Part shown: positions 26,678-35,394 of the stretch, piece after piece
Numbering within the stretch: position 1 is the stretch's first letter
Layout: the number at the start of each line of letters is the position of its first letter
Assembly (NCBI GenBank): GCA_016794365.1
Contig: JAEUKB010000021.1
Coordinates: 124,001 to 188,000 of the forward strand
Length of the DNA: 64,000 nucleotides
Direction of reading: 5' to 3'
DNA from: Myxococcales bacterium
Lineage (GTDB): Bacteria > Myxococcota_A > Polyangia > Palsa-1104 > JAEUJZ01
The notes under the pieces: model-generated
Told to the model about the DNA's origin: nothing
Seen by the model: only the letters and a program-made list of their open reading frames with translations
The model's database searches: none
Translations under genes and position numbers: made by a program

Positions 26678-27781
26678 ATGGCCAAAGCACGTACCCCAGG
26701 CGAGCCGCCGAACGGACACCGCTCAAACGGTAGTAAGAACCAGGCGGCTGCAAGTCCTCCCAAAGGAAGCGTTGAAAAGTTTTACGCAGAGCTTGATCGC
26801 TGCTGGGAGACGATGGAGTCGGGCGACCTGGAAGAAGCGAAGCGACGCGCGCTAAAGCTGCTGCGCACCGACGGTGACTCTCCCGAGCTGTATGTGCTGC
26901 TGGGCATGATTGCGTCGGGCGAAGGCGAGATCGAAGAAGCGCTTCAGCACTACCAGCACGCGATCGAAATTGACGAGCACTACGTCGAGCCACTGCTGTG
27001 CGCCGCCGAACTGTACCTGTGGGACATCGAAGACTTCGACAAAGCGGTCGAGCTGTGTGAAAAGGCGCTCGACAACGCCGAAGAAGAGGAAGAGTTCGTC
27101 GAAGCGCTGCTCCTCAAAGCGGAAGGCGAGGCGCTGCTTGGCAAAGAGTCGGCAGCGTATGCGTCGCTCTCGGAGCTTCCTGACATTCTGCTCGGCGATC
27201 CGGGCTATCACATTCGGGCGGGACGACTGCTGCTCGACTTGGGACATCCCGACGATGCGGAGTCGCACTTTCAGCGCTCGCTGGAGATCGAGCCCGACCT
27301 GGCCGAGGCGCTGCATGGACTTGGTCTGTGTGCCAGCGCGCGGAGCGATCGCAAAGGCATGGTGGACTTTTTCCAGAAAGTTCGCGCTGTCGATCTGAAG
27401 CAGCCGAATCCGCCGTGGGCTGTGTCGCCCGAAGAGTTTTCGCAGATCGTCGCTGAGTCCATCGACAAGCTGCCGGATCAGATTCGCAAGCTGATCGGGA
27501 ACGTGCCGGTGATTGCGACCGACTATCCGTCCGCAGAGCTTATCGCCGACGGAACCGACCCTCGCTTGCTGGGCCTGTTTAGCGGTGTGCCGCACGCGGA
27601 CAAGCCATCCATTGGTGGTGTGCCGCACCTGGACACCATTTTGTTGTTTCAGCGCAACCTGGAGCGAGTTGCCATGTCGCGGGAAGAGTTGGAGCACGAG
27701 ATCGAGATCACCGTCGTCCACGAAGCGGGCCACTTCTTTGGCTTGTCAGAAGAGCAGCTCGAGGCGATTGGCTTCGCGTAG
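26678..27781 (+). CDS. TPR protein with C-terminal minimal zincin (Zincin_1-like) domain
   Basis: The gene encodes 367 residues; GAGG lies upstream of the ATG. After a Ser/Asn/Pro-rich start, residues about 35-240 form TPR repeats (GDLEEAKRRALKLLRTDGDS; EGEIEEALQHYQHAIEIDEH; LGHPDDAESHFQRSLEIEPD). The C-terminal 130 residues match the minimal metallopeptidase family around PF06262: a region reading LGLFSGVPHAD, then VPHLDTILLFQRNLE, and the metal motif VVHEAGHFFGLSEEQLEAIG. The HExxH (HEAGH) is intact, so catalysis is possible. A highly acidic stretch (DNAEEEEEFVE) interrupts the TPRs. It is probably a cytoplasmic protease or regulator that recruits partners through its TPRs. Confidence 0.82.
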   Translation: MAKARTPGEPPNGHRSNGSKNQAAASPPKGSVEKFYAELDRCWETMESGDLEEAKRRALKLLRTDGDSPELYVLLGMIASGEGEIEEALQHYQHAIEIDEHYVEPLLCAAELYLWDIEDFDKAVELCEKALDNAEEEEEFVEALLLKAEGEALLGKESAAYASLSELPDILLGDPGYHIRAGRLLLDLGHPDDAESHFQRSLEIEPDLAEALHGLGLCASARSDRKGMVDFFQKVRAVDLKQPNPPWAVSPEEFSQIVAESIDKLPDQIRKLIGNVPVIATDYPSAELIADGTDPRLLGLFSGVPHADKPSIGGVPHLDTILLFQRNLERVAMSREELEHEIEITVVHEAGHFFGLSEEQLEAIGFA

Positions 27782-27986
27782 ACCCGCTCTGCCTTCCTGT
27801 GCGCCGTCTCTCGGCTGCACGCGATCCATCGCACTGATTCCCTGCGGCTTGTCTCTTTGAAGCGCTGGCTGATGTTGGCCGCGCGTGCAGCGTTTTGGCG
27901 AGCGCATCCAAGGCTCGTTTTTGACCCGGGTGCGTCGCCGATTTTGCTGGGAATCTATCTGCGCTTTTTTGCTAGGATGCGCGGCG

Positions 27987-28928
27987 ATGAAAGTTGCACT
28001 GTTTTTCGACGGAAAAAACTTCTATTCGGGCTGGCGTGAGCGCGCTGGTCGTCAACCGCTTGATTTTACCGCGCTGTCCCGGTGGCTGGTCCGCAGAGTC
28101 GGCGGCGACGTACTGTGGGGCGCTTACTACTACACGGGAATTGAGACGGGGAATCCCGTCGCAGGCAGTGGCCAAGCTGCTCTGACGAGCTTTCTCGATA
28201 ACTTGGAAATGCTGCCCGGTTACTTCGTGCAGCGCTTCAGCCGTCGCACCAAGAGCTATCACTGCCGAGAGTGCCAGGCTGAAAACTATTACACCCAAGA
28301 AAACGAAGTCGATACGACGATGGTGGCCGACATGCTGCGCCTTGCTGCCGTCGGTGCATTCGATATCTTGGTGCTGATGTCAGGCGATGCAGATCACGCT
28401 CCGGCGGTAGAAGGTGTTCGCGCGCTGGGTCGTCAGGCCTACGTTGCGACGTGGGGCGGAATCGGTCTGTCGCGGCGCATTCGTCGCGCAGCGTTCGATC
28501 ACATTGATCTGTGCGACTCGCTGGGTGAGTGTGGCCGTCAGTGGCCGACGGGTGAAGGCGAAGAAAATGGCTCACCCATCATCCTGTCGGGAACGTCGCA
28601 GGTGGCGCAGAGCGAAGACAGTGGCTCGCCTTCTTTGCCGATCGTGATTGACTCGGAAGAGCAAGCGGCGGCGATTCTGCTCGACGAGGTTCGACGGGCA
28701 GAGAGCAAGTTCCCGCTCGGCTACGTCGGTGTGAACTTCTTTGTGACGCGCTGGCAGGCAAGTCAGCTTGATCCAGATCCCGATGTCCGTCGTCGTCTGA
28801 TCGACAAGCTGGTTCGCGAAGATCGCATCGAGTTGTACACGACCGAAGACGGCACCAAAGCGATGCGAGCGCGTAAGGCTTCGACGCAGTCTCCTCGTGA
28901 GCAAGAGCGCAATGGCACGGACGTTTGA
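27987..28928 (+). CDS. NYN-domain (PIN-like) nuclease with zinc knuckle and C-terminal winged-helix-like domain
   Basis: This 313-residue protein starts at the ATG at 27987. The NYN (LabA/DUF88-type) core shows the acidic residues of PIN-like nucleases: Asp8 in ALFFDGKNFY, Asp109 and Asp115 in ENEVDTTMVADML, and Asp134/Asp136 in LMSGDADHAPAV. A CREC pair (residues 93-96) may be half of a metal site. After an acidic linker, the last 75 residues (KFPLGYVGVNFFVTRWQ to LIDKLVREDRIELY) resemble an OST-HTH/LOTUS-like winged helix, a common RNA-binding partner of NYN domains. The gene overlaps hisS by 17 bases. It is probably an RNase or RNA-binding protein. The 205 bp upstream hold no gene I can support. 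Confidence 0.83.
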   Translation: MKVALFFDGKNFYSGWRERAGRQPLDFTALSRWLVRRVGGDVLWGAYYYTGIETGNPVAGSGQAALTSFLDNLEMLPGYFVQRFSRRTKSYHCRECQAENYYTQENEVDTTMVADMLRLAAVGAFDILVLMSGDADHAPAVEGVRALGRQAYVATWGGIGLSRRIRRAAFDHIDLCDSLGECGRQWPTGEGEENGSPIILSGTSQVAQSEDSGSPSLPIVIDSEEQAAAILLDEVRRAESKFPLGYVGVNFFVTRWQASQLDPDPDVRRRLIDKLVREDRIELYTTEDGTKAMRARKASTQSPREQERNGTDV

Positions 28929-30252
28929 GACGCCGAAAGGCACGCGCGACTTTCTTCCCGAAGAGATGCGCATTCGCAATGCCGTGTTTGATCGGCTGCG
29001 ACGCGCGTTCCGTCTGTTTGGCTTCGATGAACTAGACACGCCCGCGTTTGAGTACCTGGAAGTCTTGACGCTCAAGTCGGGGCCCGCTGCCGAGCGAGAG
29101 ATCTATTCGTTCGAGGACAAAGGCGGTCGCAAGCTGGGCCTGCGCTTTGACTTGACCAGCTCGACGGGACGCTTTGCTGCGGCGCATCCGGAGCTAAAGC
29201 GGCCTGTGTATCGCTATCAGATCGGCAAGGTCTGGCGCTATGACCGTCCCGCCGCTGGCCGCTATCGAGAGTTTTATCAAGCCGACGCGGACATCCTCGG
29301 TAGCTACTCGATGGACTGTGAAGTCGATCTGCTGCTGCTGGCGACGACGGTCCTGACAGAGTTTGGGCTTCACGACTATCGGTTCGTCCTCAATCACCGC
29401 AAGATCTTGGAAGCGCAGCTTCGGCGAGCGGGAATTGCCGTCGATAAGAAGGCGGACGCGCTGCGTGCGCTCGACAAGTTCGACAAGATCGGACGCTCCG
29501 CGATGATCGAAGAGGCCAAGCAGTACGGTCTGGAAGAGAGTACGTTCGTCGCGTTCATCAGTCAGCTTGGCATCACGGGCGAGACAACTGAGCCGATCGA
29601 CAACCTCGCGTATCTTCAGCGAACCGAGACGCTGCTGGCCGATGATCCCGAGGGCAAAAAGGCCACTTCAGAGCTGCGCTACATCGTCGAGCGTGCTGCT
29701 GAGCTAGGCTTTGCCGAGCGTCTGACCGTTGATCCGACGCTGGCTCGTGGACTGGACTACTACACCGGACCGATCTTCGAGGCCAAAGCGCGGGTTGAAA
29801 AGTTCGGGACGACGCTCAGCTTCGCAGGCGGTGGTCGCTACGACGATCTGATCGGTCTGTATGGCGGTCAGGCGCAAGGTGCGGTCGGCTTTTCGTTCGG
29901 CGTCGAGCGGCTGATCGATCTGCTCAAAGAGCAAGTGGCACAAGCGCTTCAGACGGCTCGGCCTGTCTTGGTTGCGCCGCTCGGCGTGGGTCGCATTGCC
30001 GACGCAGAGCGCGTGGCGATGACGCTGCGAAAGGCGGGAATTGCGACGCGCATCTCGCTGGGCAGCACCGCACCGGGAAAGCATCTTCAGTACGCAGAGT
30101 CATCGAACCTAGACTTTGTGATCTTCGTCGGAGAAGACGAGGTGAAGCAGGGTCTTTATCCGTGTAAGCAGCTCTCGAATCGCAGCGAACAGAAGCTGTC
30201 TCTCACCGAGTTGACTGCGTTTCTTCGTCACAGCGGCGTCGCGCTCATCTAA
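28912..30252 (+). CDS. hisS: Histidyl-tRNA synthetase
   Basis: This 446-residue class II synthetase charges tRNA-His. Family motifs are present: TFETPKGTRDFLPEEM at the N-terminus, motif 2 YRYQIGKVWRYDRP with GRYREFYQADADILG, the histidine loop ARGLDYYTGPIFEA, motif 3 FAGGGRYDDLIGLYGG with GFSFGVERL, and a C-terminal anticodon-binding domain (VLVAPLGV to the end). The start at 28912 (MARTFETPKG) matches the family; an upstream ATG at 28897 would add five residues. It overlaps the NYN nuclease gene by 17 bases and its stop overlaps that of convergent comF. The identification is very secure. Confidence 0.97.
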   Translation: MARTFETPKGTRDFLPEEMRIRNAVFDRLRRAFRLFGFDELDTPAFEYLEVLTLKSGPAAEREIYSFEDKGGRKLGLRFDLTSSTGRFAAAHPELKRPVYRYQIGKVWRYDRPAAGRYREFYQADADILGSYSMDCEVDLLLLATTVLTEFGLHDYRFVLNHRKILEAQLRRAGIAVDKKADALRALDKFDKIGRSAMIEEAKQYGLEESTFVAFISQLGITGETTEPIDNLAYLQRTETLLADDPEGKKATSELRYIVERAAELGFAERLTVDPTLARGLDYYTGPIFEAKARVEKFGTTLSFAGGGRYDDLIGLYGGQAQGAVGFSFGVERLIDLLKEQVAQALQTARPVLVAPLGVGRIADAERVAMTLRKAGIATRISLGSTAPGKHLQYAESSNLDFVIFVGEDEVKQGLYPCKQLSNRSEQKLSLTELTAFLRHSGVALI

Positions 30253-30935
30253 ACCACTCGCAGCAGCGAAAGTGCTTGGACATCGCGGGCACCTGCTTGA
30301 CGCAGCGCTTCGGCGCACGCAGTCACCGTCGCTCCGGTGGTGATGACATCATCGATCAGGATGATCTTGCGCTGGGTGATGTGCGCTTGTGCTCGTCGCG
30401 GGACAACAAATCGACTCTCGACGCGCTGGATGCGCTCTATCCGTCGCTGTCGATGCGCGGCTGCGGTAGGCCGAGTGGCTGAAAGCAGTCCCGCGTGAAG
30501 CGTCAGCGACGATGGCTGGGTCGGCATGGCAGCCCGCGCGAGCAGCATCGCTTGGTTATAGCCGCGCTCTCGAAGTCGCTGTGGATGCAGAGGAATGGGA
30601 ACCAGCCAGTCCGCCTCGAAGGTCTGAAGCATTTCGAGAAGGATCGGACGCAAAAGCAGTCCGAGCGGCCTCGCCAAGTCGTCGCGACCTTGCCACTTCA
30701 GACGCAGCAGCGCTGTCTGAACCGGGCCTCCATAGGCGAAGCGTGACAGACAGTGCGGAGCACCGGGCACAAGCGGCATCGTCTGCGCAGGGCAGGGCTC
30801 ACACAGCGCAGCGCAGTCGGCACACAGCAGGACATTCGGCTGATGTAGCGGCTCATCACAGGCGGCGCACACAGGCGGCGCCAGAAGCTGCCACAGCGCA
30901 TTCCAGAGCGCTTTTCCAAGCGACTTCATCGTCAT
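30249..30935 (-). CDS. comF: ComF-family phosphoribosyltransferase-like protein
   Basis: This 228-residue protein has the classical ComF layout. An N-terminal four-cysteine zinc site spans about residues 23-48 (CAAC, then LLCADCAALCEPC). YGGPVQTALLRLKWQGRDDLA follows, then PIPLHPQRLRERGYNQ, and the PRPP-binding loop IILIDDVITTGATV near the C-terminus. ComF proteins are required for DNA uptake during natural transformation. The stop codon overlaps that of hisS by four bases in a tail-to-tail arrangement. Other competence genes are not in the window apart from the prepilin peptidase at 36415. The call is secure. Confidence 0.93.
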   Translation of the reverse strand: MTMKSLGKALWNALWQLLAPPVCAACDEPLHQPNVLLCADCAALCEPCPAQTMPLVPGAPHCLSRFAYGGPVQTALLRLKWQGRDDLARPLGLLLRPILLEMLQTFEADWLVPIPLHPQRLRERGYNQAMLLARAAMPTQPSSLTLHAGLLSATRPTAAAHRQRRIERIQRVESRFVVPRRAQAHITQRKIILIDDVITTGATVTACAEALRQAGARDVQALSLLRVV

Positions 30936-31119
30936 GACAGAGTGTTCGGCGAACCGTGCGCAGACGTTGTGCGGTTTGCTTCACAATCTGCTCTTTCGAG
31001 GAAAGCCGTGCGTCCGTTTGGCGCAGACTTTGCGAGATCAGCGTCGGAAGTGCTTCCCTATTGACGCAGTGCAGCAAAGGCATTGTCACCTGGCCGGACC
31101 GCGATTACAGTTTGGCCTG

Positions 31120-31629
31120 ATGGAGTCGATGTCCAAGCAACCGGCCGTTCTTTGCGACATTATCGTGGACGATGTGACCTGGCGCTGTGCGACGCGGCCT
31201 CGACGGGCTGAGTGGCTGATGGCGATCGAAGAGCTGGTCGCGAGTGCAGCATTTGCGATCGATAGCAAGGACTCGTCAGAGACTGCGGCTTCGCTGCATG
31301 GTCGAGTCTCGATTGAGCCGAGCGCGATTGCTGTGACGCTGCGCGACGATGCTGGGACGGAAGTCGGGCGGCTACAGCTCGATCGGCCCGTGATTGGTCC
31401 GGTGCTGCGCGAATATCTGCGCATCTTGAAAGCGATCGAGGGCAGCGGTCTGTCGGAAACGTCTCCGCACTTCGAGGCGCTCGATATCGCGCGTCGGCTG
31501 ATCCACGACGATGCGGCAGGTCTGGTGCAGCGCTACTTTTCGGGTGTGCATCCCGATCAAGAGACGGCGCGGCAGCTCTTTTCGCTGATGGTGATGCTGA
31601 CGCACGACATGAGCCGGATGTCTTCGTAG
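31120..31629 (+). CDS. UPF0262 family protein
   Basis: This 169-residue protein has its start at the ATG at 31120 (MESMSKQ); 31129 is an alternative. The C-terminal half matches the UPF0262 pattern known from alphaproteobacteria: EYLRILKAI, then ALDIARRLIHDDAAGLV, then DQETARQLFSLMVML. The N-terminal half is beta-rich and contains an Asp-rich core (DIIVDDVTWRC, IAVTLRDDAGTEVG). No function is established for the family. The gene stands alone between the divergent comF, 184 bp away, and the convergent ftsI. Confidence 0.78.
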   Translation: MESMSKQPAVLCDIIVDDVTWRCATRPRRAEWLMAIEELVASAAFAIDSKDSSETAASLHGRVSIEPSAIAVTLRDDAGTEVGRLQLDRPVIGPVLREYLRILKAIEGSGLSETSPHFEALDIARRLIHDDAAGLVQRYFSGVHPDQETARQLFSLMVMLTHDMSRMSS

Positions 31630-31689
31630 CGACGGCATGCGTTAGATTCAGCACCGGCCTTGCGTGGGCAGCGTCGGTCCACGCTTCGC

Positions 31690-33720
31690 TTAGTGCGACG
31701 GCGCAAGACGTAGCTGACAGAGCGGACCGCGACGGGCACTTCCTGCGGGCGGCTCTTGGGACACGACGACGCCACTGCCGCTTAGCTCCAGACGGAAACC
31801 GGAAGAACGGGCCAGCTCAACGGCTTTGCCAAGTCCCAGCCCGATGAAGTTGGGAACGCGCTGGGACTCAGGGACGCCGGGATAGCGCAGTGCGACGGGA
31901 ACGGGCGGACCATACTGCTCCGATGGCGATGGACGAGGCATCGGTGCCGTCGTCACCACCGTCGGCGAGTTCTGCGGTGGCACACCCAAGTACGGCAGCA
32001 CCGCCGAGACAACCTTGACGAAGATCGGTCCTGCGACCTTGCCTCCGTAGTGACCTTCGTGCGGTTCATCCACCATCACGTAGAGCAGGATGCGTGGATC
32101 GTCATACGGCGCGAATCCCACGAACGAAGAGGCCCAAAACTCCGGCGAGTAGCGACGGGTGTTGGGATCCACTTTCTGTGCCGTGCCCGTCTTTCCTGCC
32201 ACTGGATAGCCGGGAATGTCGAGATCTTCTCCAGTGCCTTTCTTTTCCATCACGGCCCGCAGCATCTGACGCATCTGCGACGCGGTCTTTGCGGACATCA
32301 CACGCTTGCCTTCGGGATGTGACGCTAGAACCGTCTGTCCGTTGGCTGAGACGACTCGACTGACGACGTGCGGACGATACAAAATGCCGCCGTTTGCGAA
32401 CGCTGACATCGCGGACGCAATCTGAATCGGTGTCGCGGTCATGCCTTGCCCGAAGCTGATGTTTGCGAACGCGACATCGCCCCACTCTGCGACGGGACGA
32501 ACCTGGCCGCTGCGCTCACCGGGTAGATCGATTCCCGTCGGTGCAAAGAAGCCAAGCTGACGCAGAAACAGGTAGGTCTTTTCCTTGCCGAGACGACGGG
32601 TGATCTTGCTGGTGCAGATGTTCGACGAGCGTCCGAGCACTTGCGTCGTGGTCAAGATTCCTTCGGGATCTGCGTCGTGGATGGTGACATGACCGATTCG
32701 CCACTGACCGCCTTCGCAGTCCCAGTCGTCGGATACGCGAATGGCTCCGGCTTCGAGCGCCGCGCTGATGGTAAACGGCTTGATCGTCGAGCCTGGCTCG
32801 AACGGATCGGTGACGACTCGGTTGCGGACACCGCGCTCGCGAGCGCCCGACGGATCATTGGGATTGACCGACGGAACCGATGCCATGGCCAAGACTTCGC
32901 CGTTGCGTGGATCGAGTGCGACTGCGACGCCCGCTCTGGCTTTGGCCTTGTGAACCCCTTCTTCCAGCGCTTGCTCCAGTCGGAACTGAATGAACTTATC
33001 GAGGGTGAGATGAACATCGTGACCGCGCTCACGCGAGGAATCTCCGACGCCACCGACCATGACTTTGCGACCTCGTGCGTCTTGCCAGCCGATCACCGAC
33101 GCACGACTGCCGCGTAGAAAGCGATCGTAAGCCAGCTCGACGCCTTCGAGTCCAATCGCGTCGATGCCCGCCCAGCCGAGCAGCGGTCCCGCGAGGCTCC
33201 GATTCGGATAGTAGCGCTTCGGTTCTTGGGTCAGACCGACGCCAGGCAAGCCAAGCTGACGCACGCGCTGGGCTTCTTCCGGCGCAATTCGACGCTTCAG
33301 AAACAGATAGTGACGATCGGACAGCGCGCGCTTTTTGACCTCGGGAAGCTCCAGTCCGAGCGCCGACGCGAGCTTGGCAAGCTGCGGATCGCGATGCGCT
33401 GCGTCGGGAAGCTCTGCGCGCAGCTTCTGCGGTTCCAGATACACCGAATCGACGCTGGCTGACGCTGCAAGCTCACTATCACTGCGATCGACGATGCGGC
33501 CTCGGTGCGGCGGCACTTCGATCTCGCGCAGATACTGCTCTTCGGCGAGCGACCGATACAGATCACGCTTCTGAATCTGAAGCACATACGCTCGAGTGAG
33601 CAGCACGCCGAAACACAGCGTCATCACTGCGCCGGTTGCCCACAATCGGACCGTCAGCCAGCGCTGCGGAGACTCTTCTCGACTGCTGCTTGCTTCCGTT
33701 TTCGCGGTCTTTTGCGTCAT
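31690..33720 (-). CDS. ftsI: Division-specific transpeptidase FtsI (PBP3) with C-terminal PASTA domain
   Basis: This 676-residue class B penicillin-binding protein has a cytoplasmic N-terminus and a single transmembrane anchor at about residues 27-48. The non-penicillin-binding domain begins IEVPPHRGRIVDRSDSELA. The transpeptidase motifs are intact: SxxK in PGSTIKPFT (about residue 310), SxN in RSSNICTSK (about 365) and KTGTA (about 509). The last 70 residues form one PASTA domain (VPNFIGLGLGKAVELARSS). The enzyme cross-links septal peptidoglycan. Its ATG overlaps the ftsL stop by four bases. The gene ends the rsmH-ftsL-ftsI run; the usual next gene murE is absent and a convergent unrelated gene follows. 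Confidence 0.95.
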   Translation of the reverse strand: MTQKTAKTEASSSREESPQRWLTVRLWATGAVMTLCFGVLLTRAYVLQIQKRDLYRSLAEEQYLREIEVPPHRGRIVDRSDSELAASASVDSVYLEPQKLRAELPDAAHRDPQLAKLASALGLELPEVKKRALSDRHYLFLKRRIAPEEAQRVRQLGLPGVGLTQEPKRYYPNRSLAGPLLGWAGIDAIGLEGVELAYDRFLRGSRASVIGWQDARGRKVMVGGVGDSSRERGHDVHLTLDKFIQFRLEQALEEGVHKAKARAGVAVALDPRNGEVLAMASVPSVNPNDPSGARERGVRNRVVTDPFEPGSTIKPFTISAALEAGAIRVSDDWDCEGGQWRIGHVTIHDADPEGILTTTQVLGRSSNICTSKITRRLGKEKTYLFLRQLGFFAPTGIDLPGERSGQVRPVAEWGDVAFANISFGQGMTATPIQIASAMSAFANGGILYRPHVVSRVVSANGQTVLASHPEGKRVMSAKTASQMRQMLRAVMEKKGTGEDLDIPGYPVAGKTGTAQKVDPNTRRYSPEFWASSFVGFAPYDDPRILLYVMVDEPHEGHYGGKVAGPIFVKVVSAVLPYLGVPPQNSPTVVTTAPMPRPSPSEQYGPPVPVALRYPGVPESQRVPNFIGLGLGKAVELARSSGFRLELSGSGVVVSQEPPAGSARRGPLCQLRLAPSH

Positions 33721-34121
33721 CGGGACGAGCCTTCGCTGGCTGTGTGGGACGCCGTCCGGTGCGGTGCTTTGACAATCCGAATCGCCGACGGTTGAGGCGG
33801 TGCCATGTGCAGTCGCTCTCGGGCAAAGCGTTCAATCGTGGCGGGATCTTTGCGCGTGGCCAGCTCTAGCCGCAGTCGCTGGTTGTGCTGAAGCAGCGCG
33901 CGCGCCAGCTTGCTTTGCTGAGACAGCTCGTAGCCGATGCGAATGACTTCCAGACGCGACCACACGTACAACAGCGCGATCAAGACCAGCGATGAGACAG
34001 TCAGTCCGACGGTGAGCCCAAAGCTAGGACTGCGACTTGGCCACGAAACAAAGCGCTCGACCCGCTCCTGTTGCCGACGCAGCCAGCTTGGCTTTTTGCG
34101 CGATGCGCTTACAGTGGCCAT
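33717..34121 (-). CDS. ftsL: Cell division protein FtsL
   Basis: This is a small bitopic protein of 134 residues: a basic cytoplasmic N-terminus (SRKKPSWLRRQQERVERF), one transmembrane helix at about 33-55 (FGLTVGLTVSSLVLIALLYV), and a coiled-coil ectodomain (YELSQQSKLARALLQHNQRL) followed by ERFARERLHMAPP, as in FtsL. FtsL forms the FtsQLB complex that activates FtsWI at the septum. Position between rsmH (13-base overlap) and ftsI (four-base overlap) supports the call, since FtsL sequences themselves diverge strongly. Confidence 0.88.
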   Translation of the reverse strand: MATVSASRKKPSWLRRQQERVERFVSWPSRSPSFGLTVGLTVSSLVLIALLYVWSRLEVIRIGYELSQQSKLARALLQHNQRLRLELATRKDPATIERFARERLHMAPPQPSAIRIVKAPHRTASHTASEGSSR

Positions 34122-35101
34122 GGCTGACCTTCGGGATTGTGCGACGGATGACGTGGACTTGTGCGCTCTTGCTCGGTCAAGGTCCGCGCCGCTCGAATCT
34201 TCGCGGAGCGAGCGCGTGGGTTTTGCGCCATCTCTTCGTCCGACGGTGTCACCGTGCCTTTGGTCAGAAGCACAAAGGGATTGCGGTCCAGTCCGGTCTG
34301 ACGCGCTCGGTGCGCATCCGCGACGGCTGACACAAACGTGAGATGCTGCTTGACCAGCCGATCTTCCAGCGAATGAAACGAGATGATCACCAGCCGTCCG
34401 CCCGGTGCCAAGACGAGCGGTGCCGCCAGCAGCAGCGAGTGAACCTGACGCAGCTCATCGTTTACAGCAATGCGCAGCGCTTGAAAGGTTCTCGTCGCGG
34501 GATGCTTGTGTGGTTCACGCTGTGGAATCGCTCTGGCCACCACGTCGGCGAGCGACAGCGTATCGGTGAGCTGTGGCAGCGACTGCTTGATCGCTCGTGC
34601 GACACGACGACTGTGCCGCTCTTCGCCGTATTCCCACAAAATGGACGCCAGGCTGTGCTCGTCGAGCCGCTCAAGCAGCGCTTGGACGGTTTCGCCTTGG
34701 CTGCGATCCATGCGCATATCGAGCGGGCCTGCGGTCTGGAAGGAAAAGCCTCGCTCGGGACGATCAAGTTGTAGCGACGAGACGCCCAGATCTGCGATCA
34801 GTCCATCGAGCGGTGGCGCGTCCGCACGTCGAAGCAGCGACAGCAGATCGCCAAACGAGCCATGAAGCGGTCGAAAGCGGGCTCCAAATCGCGCCAAGCG
34901 GGACGTCGCAAGACCCAGCGCGGTTTCATCGCGATCGATGCCAAACAGCCGTCCACTGTCGTCTAATTCGCTCAGGATGCGTTCGCTGTGACCGCCAAGC
35001 CCCAACGTCGCGTCGCAGTACACACCACTTGAGCGGACCGCCAGAAGTCGCAGCAGCTCGTCCGCCATGACTGGCTGGTGAAGGTTCGCCCAGGCTTCCA
35101 T
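34109..35101 (-). CDS. rsmH: 16S rRNA (cytosine1402-N4)-methyltransferase RsmH (MraW)
   Basis: This 330-residue SAM-dependent enzyme is recognised by HQPVMADELLRLL, the SAM loop YCDATLGLGGHSERIL (28-43), GLIADLGVSSLQLDRPERGF, LDMRMD, RTFQALRIAVNDEL and GRLVIISFHSLEDRLVK. It N4-methylates C1402 in the decoding centre of 16S rRNA. It heads the three-gene dcw-type operon. MraZ, which normally precedes it, is missing: upstream is a 293-bp region and a divergent lipoprotein gene. The identification is very secure. Confidence 0.97.
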   Translation of the reverse strand: MEAWANLHQPVMADELLRLLAVRSSGVYCDATLGLGGHSERILSELDDSGRLFGIDRDETALGLATSRLARFGARFRPLHGSFGDLLSLLRRADAPPLDGLIADLGVSSLQLDRPERGFSFQTAGPLDMRMDRSQGETVQALLERLDEHSLASILWEYGEERHSRRVARAIKQSLPQLTDTLSLADVVARAIPQREPHKHPATRTFQALRIAVNDELRQVHSLLLAAPLVLAPGGRLVIISFHSLEDRLVKQHLTFVSAVADAHRARQTGLDRNPFVLLTKGTVTPSDEEMAQNPRARSAKIRAARTLTEQERTSPRHPSHNPEGQPWPL

Positions 35102-35315
35102 AACAGCTCGGCATTTCAGCTTCGCTCACCGCGAGCGTCAAATTTTTGCCGGGCCTGGCTGGTGCGCGCTGGGTCCGGCTGCGAACTTGTGAACACACCC
35201 GGACTGTGACCAATTGTTTACAAATGAGACTGCGCGCAAAACGAACAACGGCTGGATGCGCGGGATGGCATCGAAATTTGGTGACTCAAAAGGGTGCGAG
35301 AAAGCACGAGCTGGC

Positions 35316-35331
35316 TGGCATACTGGCTGCT
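35316..35331 (+). promoter_or_regulatory. Candidate sigma-54 (-24/-12) promoter
   Basis: TGGCATACTGGCTGCT has the GG and GC dinucleotides exactly ten bases apart (GG at 35317-35318, GC at 35329-35330) and matches the -24 element well and the -12 element partly. A start of transcription about 12 bases on would give a leader of about 50 bases before the lipoprotein ATG at 35395. This is a motif match only. Confidence 0.35.
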
Positions 35332-35394
35332 GAGCCACAAAGCATGGTAAATGTGTTTGGTAGGTTCAACACGACGAATCGTGGAGGGCTTCCG

